Shown here: positions 1 through 10,064 of the stretch, one piece after another
Layout of the letters: every line of letters begins with the position of its first letter
Position numbering within the stretch: the stretch's first letter is position 1
Assembly: GCA_033239005.1 (NCBI GenBank)
Contig: BSQZ01000011.1
Span: 2,264,001 to 2,328,000, forward strand
Length of the DNA: 64,000 nt
DNA from: Lamellibrachia satsuma
Lineage: Eukaryota > Annelida > Polychaeta > Sabellida > Siboglinidae
Reading direction: 5' to 3'
Notes under the pieces: model-generated
The model's input: only the letters and a program-made list of their open reading frames with translations
Told to the model about the DNA's origin: nothing
The model's database searches: none
Translations under genes and position numbers: made by a program

Positions 1-646
1 CGTGAGCCACGTAATCTTTCTACACCAAGCGTCTTCTATTATCAGAGATGCTAGGAAATTGATCTACAATGTTGGCGAATTCTCAAAGGAAGCTCCCAGT
101 ATGACCAGTGAATGCACAGCTGGAGATATATCTTCGATGCCAGTAGGTGCTGGTTTGCCACCGATTACTGGGTTCCAACGTATTGTGGAAATTCCAAGCA
201 AACCATGATATACATTATGATGACGCTGCAGTATATTTTAGGTTCCACAGCCAACAATCAAATTAAATTGGAACAATGGTCGGAAACTTGATAGACATAT
301 GATTGTTTTCACTGGGATATCACTGGGATCATCTATCGAAACTGAGTGTAAACATGAATACGTCAGAAGGCATTGACTTGTATGACTTAATTATGCTTAA
401 TACAAAGCCAAGAAAACGTCACGAGCCGGCCCAGCTCACGTTCAAGCTGCTAGAACAAAGTGAATCACTTCCTTATTTATATGAAAGTAATTCACTTTCA
501 CTAGCAATAATTACAATTCGTACATGGACGTAACCGGGGCTCACGATCTTTCAACCAGATGCATGGCGCAATGTCATGAACTATATGTCTGACGTCACAC
601 TACCCGCTTCACATCTGCCCATTAGTTCCGTTTCCCATCTTCGTGC

Positions 647-733
647 TTCCGGTCTGGTTTCGCTCGCTCGTCTTCCTATGATCGTGTACTTCCGGTCTGG
701 TTTCGCTCGCTCGTCTTCCTGTTATCGTGAACT
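647..733. repeat. 41-bp tandem duplication in a CpG-rich patch
   Basis: CTTCCGGTCTGGTTTCGCTC GCTCGTCTTCCT occurs twice. The neighbourhood (600-900) is CpG-rich compared with its surroundings and might be a promoter or exon; no protein was recognised in any frame. Confidence 0.7.
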
Positions 734-1123
734 TCGAGAGGAGCGCATGTGCGTACGTCGACACATCCGGGTATTTCACCCGGGCTTAGGCCAACGTACT
801 TCATCTGCAGGGAATCCGTCTCAACGCTGCTGGCGCGGGATCTGTCCCACGGAGACGGTGTGGTGAAGGGCGCTCGCAAGTCGCCGCCGTCAGCTACACT
901 TGGGACTGTTTTGATTTTGCTTTTTTTCTGTAATACGACACGGACACATTTTAACAGGGGTGTTTTTGTATTTGACATATGCGTTCGTACATACATGTAT
1001 TTGAGTCTACGTTACGTATACATTATATTTGTGTACATACATACAATCATACGTAAACACGTACACCAACGTAAACACGTACACGCACTCACGCGTTCGT
1101 GCGTAAATGTGCATGTCTGTATG

Positions 1124-1126
<3 letters not shown>

Positions 1127-1204
<78 letters not shown>

Positions 1205-1226
1205 TATAGTCACACATATTTACACA

Positions 1227-1267
<41 letters not shown>

Positions 1268-1285
1268 GTGTGTAAATATGTGTGA
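1127..1285. repeat. (AT)n tracts and a perfect hairpin
   Basis: Two (TA)n tracts (1127-1203) are followed by a palindrome at 1209-1285: GTCACACATATTTACACACA on the left and its exact reverse complement on the right, joined through (AT)n. Stem about 38 bp. Confidence 0.85.
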
Positions 1286-2429
1286 CTGTTTCTGAATGTG
1301 TACGACTGGGTGTATTGATTTGCAGATACGTTAAAGACGCACGCACGCACACACACGCGCACTTACGCACACATACGTACTGTTTCCATCACAAGATGAA
1401 ATTCGTACTCACCTGTTATGCTGATAGTCGTCATAATTCCACGCATAAATGATGTCAGAACAAATGACATGCAGGCACGTGCAAGTAGCATTAGAAAACC
1501 AGTATTGGCAATCAGTGCATTTCTACGTACACCGCCTACGTGCAATCATGCGTGACATTTGCGATTTTCGAGGAATGCTTTGTGCACTAGCAGGGGTACC
1601 GATATTGACCATTTCAGGGATAGCAGATTACGCTTTCTACATCACGAATTGCGCAGACTGGAAGAGTGCGGGGTAATTCAGAGACGCCATATTGTCACAA
1701 CAATCAAGCATAATGCATTTCATTACTCATTAAAAATTACAAATAGTAATGTGTAATGCACAAATACCATATACATAAATATTTCTAATATAAAATTGCT
1801 GAACTACTTGTACTACTTGGTTAGCAAACATGTTAATGTATAGCCCTGTTAACTAAATTCCAAAGTGGAACACTTTCGCGTTAACCTATCCAGTGAAAAG
1901 GTCAATGTCAGAAAGGGGACATCGCATATAGTTGTATTCACGTTATAGGCAACGTTCAGGTATTATGTCAGCGTGTATTCATGTTGAACGTGTGCAACAG
2001 TTCAGACAACACCAACGGCGTCCAAACATGGTAGCATATGTATGTACAAAACAAATGAAATATTTGGACATCGATATCGTATATGCTGGCATACGTGAGA
2101 AATAGTGTAATACGATCGGACATCGTTAACTGATTTCCTATATTTCCCAACAATTCTGGAACCGGACTGCCTCACCCTGTTTTGTCGCAACAAAGATTTC
2201 CGGTACTAGTATTTGATCGGTCACCTTGACATTAGCAATCTAGCTAGTTAACCATCGGATTTCTGATACCCGATGAGTACTAACCTGTAATCTTTGTCGG
2301 CGAGACAGGATTTTTAGAAACCTGATACGGGAATGCTTGCTTGGTAAATCTCGCCTGGAGCTGAAGCACAGAAGATTGCATCACTCCTCCGTAGAGGTGT
2401 GGTCGGAACTACTTGTTCTGGTTTCTTCA
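1286..2429. other. No gene seen
   Basis: AT-rich DNA with short ACGC and CACA runs at 1340-1375. All frames are broken; no repeat or transposon end recognised. Confidence 0.5.
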
Positions 2430-2845
2430 AAACCGATTATGTGATAACAATCTCGGCATTGTGAATGTTGTACTAAACAGTCTCGGCAGCCAAAATTTTT
2501 GTTTTTGTGATAACAAATCTAGGCAGTCTCGATTTGTGTTTGTGTTAAAAAGTTTTTGCAGTTTTGCTTTGTGTTCTGTGATAAAACAATATTGGCAGTC
2601 TCATGGCTATGTTGTGGGATAACAAGTCTCGGCTGTCGCAATTAATGTGTTTTGTGATAACAAGTCTTTGCAGGCCAGCTTTGTATTCTGTCATAACAAA
2701 TCTTGGCAGTCTCTTGGCTGTGTTCTGGGATAACAAGTCTAGGCAGTCGCAATTAATGTATGTAAAATCAAATCGTACCAATCGCAGTTTGTGTTTCGTG
2801 ATAACAAGTCTCGGCAGTCTCTGTTTGTGTTTATAACATATCTCG
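2430..2845. repeat. Degenerate ~50-bp tandem repeat
   Basis: Core TGTGATAACAAGTCTCGGCA plus GTCTC recurs about 8 times (2440, 2505, 2578, 2614, 2652, 2690, 2726, 2797), with a TTTGTGTT(C/T)TG spacer. Copies are diverged and partly arranged as ~105-bp double units. Confidence 0.75.
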
Positions 2846-3254
2846 ACTACACGTTTTACTTGTATCAATAGAATACAAAGATTGAGAAACACTATACATG
2901 TTTTTGTTGTTTATCTACAGTCAGATCATCATATTGGTTCGGCATCGTGTTTAACCAATATCTCTTCACGAATATAACCTATCCAAAAAAACACATAAAA
3001 ATGCTAGACTAGCATTTCGCTTGGGATATACCCTCATAAAATCCACGTAGACCCTTAATTGTGAAACAGACTCTATGGAAGTCAGGCAAACAAGGCGGCG
3101 GGATGGAATATCAAATTATAAAATCTTGAGGAGTACACGGGATTGAATTTTGGTGGATTTTATATTTGTCTAAAGCGTGGAATATTGATCGGATAAGTAT
3201 TATTATTGCGTGTATATTAAACATAAACTTACAAGAGTCCTTGTTTAGTCAATA

Positions 3255-3590
3255 GTTGCTGTTAAAATTTAGCTATAGAAGTAATTTAGGGTAGTTTATA
3301 TCGTAGGTCTCCGAGGACTCGGTAGCGCGAGCGATAATTAAGGGTTGTTGTTTTCAGTTAATTGGGTACATAATACGAGACATAATATTATTGTAAATAA
3401 TTTAGTACATATTAAATATTGAAAACCTGAATATTTTGTTTTAGCAACATTTATTGTTAAAAGTTAGCCGTAGGTAGTAATTCAGTGTTATTTAAATAAG
3501 GTCACTGAAATTTCGTTAGCGCGAGCGATATTACGTTTTGTTAGTCAGCTGTTACATAGAAAGTAAGTTGCAAGGCAGTAGCTGTAAATT
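3255..3590 (+). repeat. Two tandem ~194-bp units in the CR1 5' leader
   Basis: The motif TAGCGCGAGCGATA occurs at about 3323 and 3517. Around it, GTTAAAA..TTAGC, AGTAATT.AG and TACATA recur in the same order, giving two diverged direct repeats with a period near 194 bp. They lie just before ORF1, where LINE promoters sit. Confidence 0.6.
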
Positions 3591-3714
3591 TAATTAAGAC
3601 ATAAGTAACATACTATAAAGTGTGTATTACAACACAAAAACAGTCTTTGTGAAGACTACCTAGTATAAATTGATTATAAACGGATTATAAACAAATACAA
3701 ATTTAATTTCTAAC

Positions 3715-4796
3715 ATGGCGCCGTGCAAACGCCAGGTAAAGGCAAAACGTAATTTGGTATGTTCTAGCTGCGATAGCTGGATAGACTTTGCAAAGTCCGG
3801 GTGTGTAAATTCGTGGGCGGAGGTGCAGGCGGATGATTTCCATTTCGTGTGTAGGGGGTGTACTACAGTGAGATATCTGCAGGAGCAGGTGATTGAGCTA
3901 AGGCGTATGATTTTGATGATGACAGGGCAGGATGAGACAGAAGTGAACAGAGGTGGTGAGAATGGTGAGAGCAGAGGTGGTGAGACCGAGGAGAGCAGAG
4001 GTGGTGAGACCGAGGTGAGCAGAGGTGGTGAGACCGAGGAGAGCAGAGGTGGTGAGACCGAGGAGAACAAGGAGAGCAGTGGCAATGTGAGGGAGAAAGC
4101 TGGTAAGAAGAAGAAAGATGACAGAAGGCAAAGAATGCAACAAAAGAGAGGTAAGCGGGTGAGTGGAGAGGGATTGCCAGGTGGTAAGACGGTAAAGGTT
4201 GATGATAGGAGAGAAAGGGGGCATACTAGTAGTGTGCAACAGGAAAGGAGCTTTGCCGATGTAGTATCACAGGGGAAAGCGAGGAAAGCTCGGGTATTTA
4301 TGGGGATTCCATCATTAGGAAAGTGGATAAAATTGTAAATAGAGGAGATGACATAACAGTATGCCTACCAGGGGCAAAAGTAGAGGATATAGCAGAGAAG
4401 GCAGGACAGGTCATGGGTGGTGGCACGGGAGGTGCTGTTCTCGTGCATGTGGGAACGAACAATGCAGATAAGGAGGGAACGTCAGCCATCATTGGTAAGT
4501 ACAGGAGGTTGATCAAGACACTCAAAGAGGCACGAGTTGGGCAGATCGTATTGTCGGGGATATTACCAATAATGGGGGGCAGGGGTGAGGAATATAGGAA
4601 CTGTAGAAGGATGGCGATCAACACACAGGTACAGAAGGTATGTATGGAGGAGGGAGTAGGCTTCGTAGACATGTGGTTAAACTTTGTGGGAAGAGGTGAC
4701 TTTTTCATGAGAGATGGACTTCATCTGACAGGGAAGGGCGCTGCAGTTCTTGCGTGTGAGTTTGTTAGAGTTGTCGACGAGGCACAGGTACCATAG
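3715..4796 (+). pseudogene. CR1 ORF1: PHD-like zinc finger plus SGNH hydrolase domain
   Basis: The first part (3715-4338) starts MAPCKRQVKAKRN and carries a Cys-rich finger (CSSCDSW ... GC ... FVCRGC) at residues about 19-52. Then comes a coiled-coil-like segment, five copies of an 8-residue acidic repeat SRGGETEE, and a lysine-rich region. A one-base deletion near 4302 shifts the frame. In the next frame (to 4796) the SGNH family blocks follow: GDSIIRK, LVHVGTNNAD and DGLHLTGKGA. This finger-plus-esterase architecture is known for CR1 and L2 ORF1 proteins, which bind the element RNA. The frameshift falls exactly in the GDS block. Confidence 0.88.
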
Positions 4797-4859
4797 ATTA
4801 TTTAAACTAGATGCGCAGGGGGAACTGACAGAGAAAACTCAAAGGAGTACTACTACAAA

Positions 4860-7669
4860 TACACATCCAAAGAAATGTTCACCAATAATTTCAGACAATG
4901 AACTTAAATGTGTATGCTTAAATGCCAGGAGCATAGTAAATAAAAAAGTGAGTTAGACATTATGGTAGCAGATATTGATCCTCATGTAATAGGCATCACA
5001 GAATCATGGGCAAATGAAGATATAGTAGATGCTGAGTTAGCACTGACAGGCTATGTAATGTTTAGGAAGGATAGACGAGAAAGAAGGGGAGGTGGAGTAA
5101 TTTTGTATATTAAAGAATCTATCCAAGCATATGAAATTACTCTGAAAAGTGAAGCAGATAGTGTGGAAGCAATTTGGTGTAACATAGTTACCAGGAACTC
5201 AACATTAACAATAGGAGTAGTTTATCGTAGTCCTAACATAGGAGAAGAGGAAGATGTAAAATTACAAAAGGCAATAAGGGAGGTGAGCAAGGGAGAATGT
5301 GTTATAATGGGTGATTTTAACCATGGCCATATACAATGGGAATCATTAGAGAGTGCTGGAGGGGACGACCATCAGTTTCTACTTCTAACACAGGATTGTT
5401 TCCTTACTCAACATGTCTTGGAACCAACCAGAGGTGGGAATGTGTTAGATTTAATTTTGTCTTCTCAAAATGAATTAGTTGACAATGTTAAAGTACACGA
5501 ACCTTTGGGTTCAAGTGACCATAACCAAATCCATTTTAATATAAAAGTAAAAACAGGGAATACATATAAAAACAATGGAGGAGGAACTTCAACAAAGGCA
5601 GATATAAAGTGATGAGAACATATCTAGCAAATATAGATTGGAATAATTTGCTGAAGAACAAGACAGCAACAGAATGCTGGACTTGTTTAAAATATGAGAT
5701 TGAGGGCATTATTGAGAAATTTATTCCATTAAGAAAACAAGGAAAAGATCCAGGAAAAACACCTGTCAAAAGAAGCTATTAGAAAAATTGCTCACAAACA
5801 GATGCTGTGGAAGGTCTATAAACACACTGGAAATGTAGAAGACTACACCAACTACAAAGAGGCACTTAACCTAGCTACTACTGAAATTAGAAAATCTAAA
5901 AGAACCTTTGAACAAAAATTGGCAGGTAATATAAAAATGACAGCAAGAGTTTCTATGCTTATGTAAGGAGTAAACAGAAAGTTCGAGATAAGGTCGGACC
6001 ACTGGAAAGCAACAGTGAAAACATAATTTCAGATGGGTTCCAAATGGCAGAGGTCCTGAATGAGTATTTCAGCTCAGTTTTTACCACAGAAGATATCAGC
6101 TCACTTCCAGTTCCATTAACTAAATTTGAGGGCAATACATCAGAATATTTAGGGCAGTTATTTGTAACTCCTGAAATGATAGCAAAGAAAATTAAGAAGA
6201 TGAAAGATAATAAATCACCTGGAGTTGATGGGATACCACCAAAACTGCTAAAGGAAATTGTTGATCAAATTAGTACACCACTTGCAAACTTATTTAACTT
6301 GTCACTAGAAGAAGGAATAGTTCCTTCAGAATGGAAAGAAGCAAACATTACGCCGCTGTTTAAGAAGGGATCAAGGAAGAAGCCAGAAAATTACAGACCA
6401 GTGAGTTTAACATCAGTTGTATGTAAATTACTTGAAACATTAATTAGAGACCACATGGTGGAATTCCTCATAAAACATAAATTAATAAATACATCTCAAC
6501 ATGGATTCCTAAAAGCAAGGTCATGTCTAACCAATCTCTTATGTTTTTAGAAGAAATTACAAAGTGGGTAGATCACGGGTCACCAGTGGATGTTGTCTAC
6601 TTAGATTTTCAGAAAGCTTTCGATAAAGTGCCACATCAAAGATTGTTACTTAAACTAAAAGCCCATGGTATAGGCAATGATGTAATCAACTGGATAGAAA
6701 AGTGGCTTACACACAGAAGACAGAGAGTAATAGTAGATGGTAAGATTTCAAACTGGAAATCTGTTTTGAGTGGGGTACCACAGGGATCAGTGTTAGGCCC
6801 TATACTGTTTTTAATATATATAAATGATTTGGAGGATGACATATCTAGCAAAGTACTCAAATTTGCAGATGACACAAAGGTATTCAGAAAGGTTACTAAT
6901 GATACAGATAAACAAAGTTTACAGGATGATCTAGAAAAATTAGTTAAATGGTCAGAAAAATGGCAAATGTTATTCAATTTTGGGAAGTGTAAATGTATAC
7001 ACATAGGACATGGAAATATGGATGAGGAATATAAAATGGGGGATGCTGTACTAGGTAGAACCACACAAGAAAAGGATTTAGGAGTAATATTTAATGCTGA
7101 CATGAAAGTTTCAGAGCAATGTGGGATTGCTGCTTGAAAGGAAATCAAATTCTAGGCCTAATTAGGAGAACTATCACGTATAAGGAGAAACATCTAATTG
7201 TACCCTGTACAAAGCAATAGTTAGACCACATTTGGAATATTGTATTCAAGCATGGAGGCCATATCGTAAAAAAGACATAGATAAGCTAGAAAGAATACAA
7301 CGAAGAGCAACTAAGATGATTCCAGAATTAAGAGACCTTAGTTACGAAAGTCGCTTATTACAATGTGGTTTGACAACACTAGAGACCAGGAGACTAAGAG
7401 GAGACCAAATAGAAGTGTTTAAAATAGTGAACGGTTATGAGGATGTTGATAGGAATATGTTCTTCAAACTTAAAGAAGGCAGTAGAACCAGAGGACACAA
7501 AGCAGCATTAGTTAAGGAGCAGTGTAGGTTGGACATGAGAAAGTACTCATTCTCACAGAGGGTGATAAATGAATGGAACAAACTGCCAAACGATTGTGTT
7601 AATGCTAGTAGTGTGAATATGTTTAAAAATAGAATTGACAGATATCTGATAAGGGCGGGCTACACATAG
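4860..7669 (+). pseudogene. CR1 ORF2: APE endonuclease and reverse transcriptase, frameshifted
   Basis: The endonuclease part (about 4900-5560) shows LNARSIVNKK, then after a frame break ITESW, RGGGVILYI, GVVYRSP, MGDFNHGHI and GSSDHN, which are the metal and catalytic blocks of the AP endonuclease family. A connector region (5610-6040) has three frame breaks. The reverse transcriptase (6044-7137) shows KSPGVDGIPP, NYRPVSL, YLDFQKAFDKVPH, SGVPQGSVLGP and FADDTKVF; both metal-binding Asp positions are present. The C-terminal part (7232-7669) ends RYLIRAGYT. It copied LINE RNA into the genome when intact; this copy cannot. Confidence 0.93.
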
Positions 7670-7741
7670 ATGTGAAAATTGTTGGACTCTCGATAAGCCA
7701 ATGGCTTCCTTGTCCACTTGCCATCTGGAACTTGTTCGAGA

Positions 7742-7772
7742 TGGCAATCTTGTTAAATCTTGTTAAATAAGG
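7742..7772 (+). repeat. CR1 3'-terminal 10-bp tandem repeat
   Basis: About two and a half copies of TCTTGTTAAA follow the conserved CR1 3' sequence (AAGCCAATGGCTTCCTTGTC). Three copies of the same unit close the fragment at 18566-18598, so this marks the true 3' end of the family. Confidence 0.75.
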
Positions 7773-9010
7773 ATTGATTGAGGGGAAGTGAAGTAACTTG
7801 CATGTCTAAAATCCCTTAAATCTACGAACGCTTTATCAACAATGGCCCAACAACAACACACCGGAAGTGCGGAAAGGATGATGGGTATTATGTTATTGAT
7901 ATTATTTTATTATTATGGTGGGTAACCACGAGAGGTGTCTTTAGTGAGAGATTACCAGCTACAGATCACTACACATGCAAATTACCTGGTGCCTTGACGG
8001 TTATGACATAGTTAGTGGGGAAAGTAATGTGTTACTTATTCAAGAAAAAGAACGACAAACAGCATGTTTTATGCAACCTTTCGTTCGCAGTCTGCGCGTA
8101 TATACAGTCATCGACCAGAAACTGTTCGTGTACAAATATCGTAGGGTCTGAATTTATGATGATGCCAGTTACTGTGAGTTTGTAGAAAGATGATAAATGC
8201 CATCGTACCGGGCAAGCTTTCCGAGTTGGTCACCAGGAGGAATTCAACTATACGTTTACGTCAACGAGCAGTCACCGAGGATGCCACAACTGATAAAGAC
8301 CCTGTGTCGTGAGTGTTTAACTTGTTTTCTGTGGACACTTCTCCTTTATTCTACGGAAATGTTGAATTCCATTAGATTTAATGCACATTCCACGTTATAA
8401 CCACAGTCCACAGTAAGAATACGTCAACGTGTCAGTAAGACAAAGACGACACATACGTCTGTAATGTCTTAGTATGGAGAGAGGTTTGTTACAGGCATTT
8501 ACGCCGAAGTGCCTGCGAGACAGATGGTGCGTATGTCAACGTATGATTACTCAAAAGGATTCCACTCAGTGGCCGAAACGTTCCATTTTAATCCACCTAG
8601 GTGCTCCGTAGACACCAATTAATGCATGCTGCGCTATAAAACAATATGTCAGCGCTTCTTCCACAGTGAAAATGCGTCATTATTAATGTCGCGCGCCTTC
8701 ACCAATAATGTCTAGTGATATCAAGTAATATCAAGTGATATCAAGTGATATGACCTAATGTAAAGTTGAAGCAATTTGCTGAGTTCCAGACAGATGTCCA
8801 GTAAGAAGTATCCTTGCGAGGGATCAAGCTGGAAACCCGGCAAAGACGCCGTTTTTCGTAGTCAGTTTGTGCGTGCACAAGCAAAGCTGTGAAGTCGTGT
8901 TTGCACCTAGACTTGCATTTCCATTTGTCCTTGAACTGAATTCTTTTTATAAATTTTATGTGATATAACATTTCCATTTTTTTTGCATAACGAAGTATAC
9001 TGTGTGAATA
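7773..9010. other. Intergenic DNA between the CR1 and the NSUN7 3' end
   Basis: Unique-looking sequence with one 10-bp repeat (8711-8752). No coding or transposon signal. Confidence 0.5.
8711..8752. repeat. 10-bp tandem repeat
   Basis: Four copies of AGTGATATCA. Confidence 0.85.
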
Positions 9011-9548
9011 TTTATTTATTATTGCTTTGACAAAAATATTATCCCGCCATTTTGGTTAAAACGAGCCATAATAAAATATAAAGTTTTGGAGTACGTAATG
9101 CAAACAAACATGTTGCTTTAGAAAATATATCGACCCATAATTACGCATATAGTCGAATGAAAGGACGATTGCATAATAATTTAGTAATGGTGTCGATTTA
9201 ATGAAAATAGAAGAGCTAACATATAAATTATGATAGAGAAAATATGTGCATCTTCAGTACTCATGCTATGTAATTACACCAGAAAGTATGTAATAAGCAC
9301 TGCATTTATAATTTCTAATTGTTGTGTTATGACTAACATTGTATGTTGTTACCAGTGTTATCGTTTTTCTCTTTTTTTTCTGTCACCGTTTTTCTCTCTA
9401 AATCAATGCATGTCTGAATAGAGTTGAAATGAAATTAATGGAGCGCGACCAAATTACAGCGAACGAGACAAGCGTGAAGCCCAGGTGCAAACGACGACTT
9501 CACGAGGGTGCTGGGGGGAGGGTGCTCGTGCAGTGGCCGAAGCGCGAT
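9011..9548 (-). other. Probable NSUN7 3' UTR with polyadenylation signals
   Basis: Between the NSUN7 stop and about 9010 the DNA turns AT-rich. On the minus strand two overlapping AATAAA hexamers are present (TTTATT on the plus strand at 9011-9016 and 9015-9020). The exact cleavage site cannot be seen. Confidence 0.4.
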
Positions 9549-10064
9549 TCACCTGAACGGCTTCGGATGCTTGATGACTTTCACATGCGGTGGCTCGGGG
9601 GGCTGAGGGCGTGCAACAGGGGGCGCTGTCAACAGCCCCTTCGCGAGTGGCAGTGGTTGCAGCCCGTGCATCCCATTGGTGATAGGCTGTCGAGGCGAGA
9701 GCGCAGGTACCGCCCCCTGGCGGTAGTACTGGCTCGGCGGCATGCTGGCGGCGCTCGGTGCCGTCCCCTGGTGGTGAGTACGCATGCCGGTGGGTGGCAT
9801 GCTGGTCGTGCTCTTCGGCTGCAAGTCTGTGTCACTAACCTGGCCTATGCGCACGGCGATATTCTGGATGTGTTTCGGTGCACGCAGCACGACTTTCGAC
9901 GAGTCCTTGCTCGTCTTGCCCTTGTCGCGTCGACGCGCCGGTTTCCGGCTCACCTGCGACTTGGTGCGCTTGACGCCGCCGTCGCCGCCGGTAGACGCCC
10001 CGAGCAGACCCTTGGCGGCCGCCCGAGCAAGGATGTCCTTCGCCGCCTCCTTTAGGTCGTCCGC
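9549..10064 (-). CDS. NSUN7: NSUN7 terminal coding exon 10
   Basis: Starts at acceptor cctgcag/GCG with ADDLKEAAKDILARAAAKGLL, the same short block that follows the methyltransferase fold in human NSUN7. The remaining ~150 residues are basic (KRTKSQ, KPARRRDKGKTS) and then proline-rich, ending HPKPFR and a TGA at 9551-9549. The TGA overlaps a donor-like CAG/gtgaat, so a further short exon cannot be excluded. The antisense frame is also open over this GC-rich exon and is not a gene. Confidence 0.85.
   Translation of the reverse strand, partial: ADDLKEAAKDILARAAAKGLLGASTGGDGGVKRTKSQVSRKPARRRDKGKTSKDSSKVVLRAPKHIQNIAVRIGQVSDTDLQPKSTTSMPPTGMRTHHQGTAPSAASMPPSQYYRQGAVPALSPRQPITNGMHGLQPLPLAKGLLTAPPVARPQPPEPPHVKVIKHPKPFR

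Larger units (their letters stand above)
3250..7772 (+). mobile_element. CR1-clade LINE, nearly full length, frameshifted
   Basis: The element runs from a tandem 5' leader through ORF1 (PHD-like finger and SGNH esterase) and ORF2 (APE endonuclease, reverse transcriptase, C-terminal domain) to a 3' end with the tandem 10-mer TTAAATCTTG typical of CR1. The 5' limit is uncertain and may lie between 3080 and 3260. At least seven frame breaks are visible (near 4302, 4950, 5610, 5757, 5943, 6546, and 7132-7204), so neither ORF can give an intact product. A second copy with very similar sequence lies at 54576-56250, indicating a family that was active fairly recently. Confidence 0.93.

Noticed and set aside
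9429..10055. 208-codon plus ORF
   Set aside because: Antisense shadow of the GC-rich NSUN7 exon 10.
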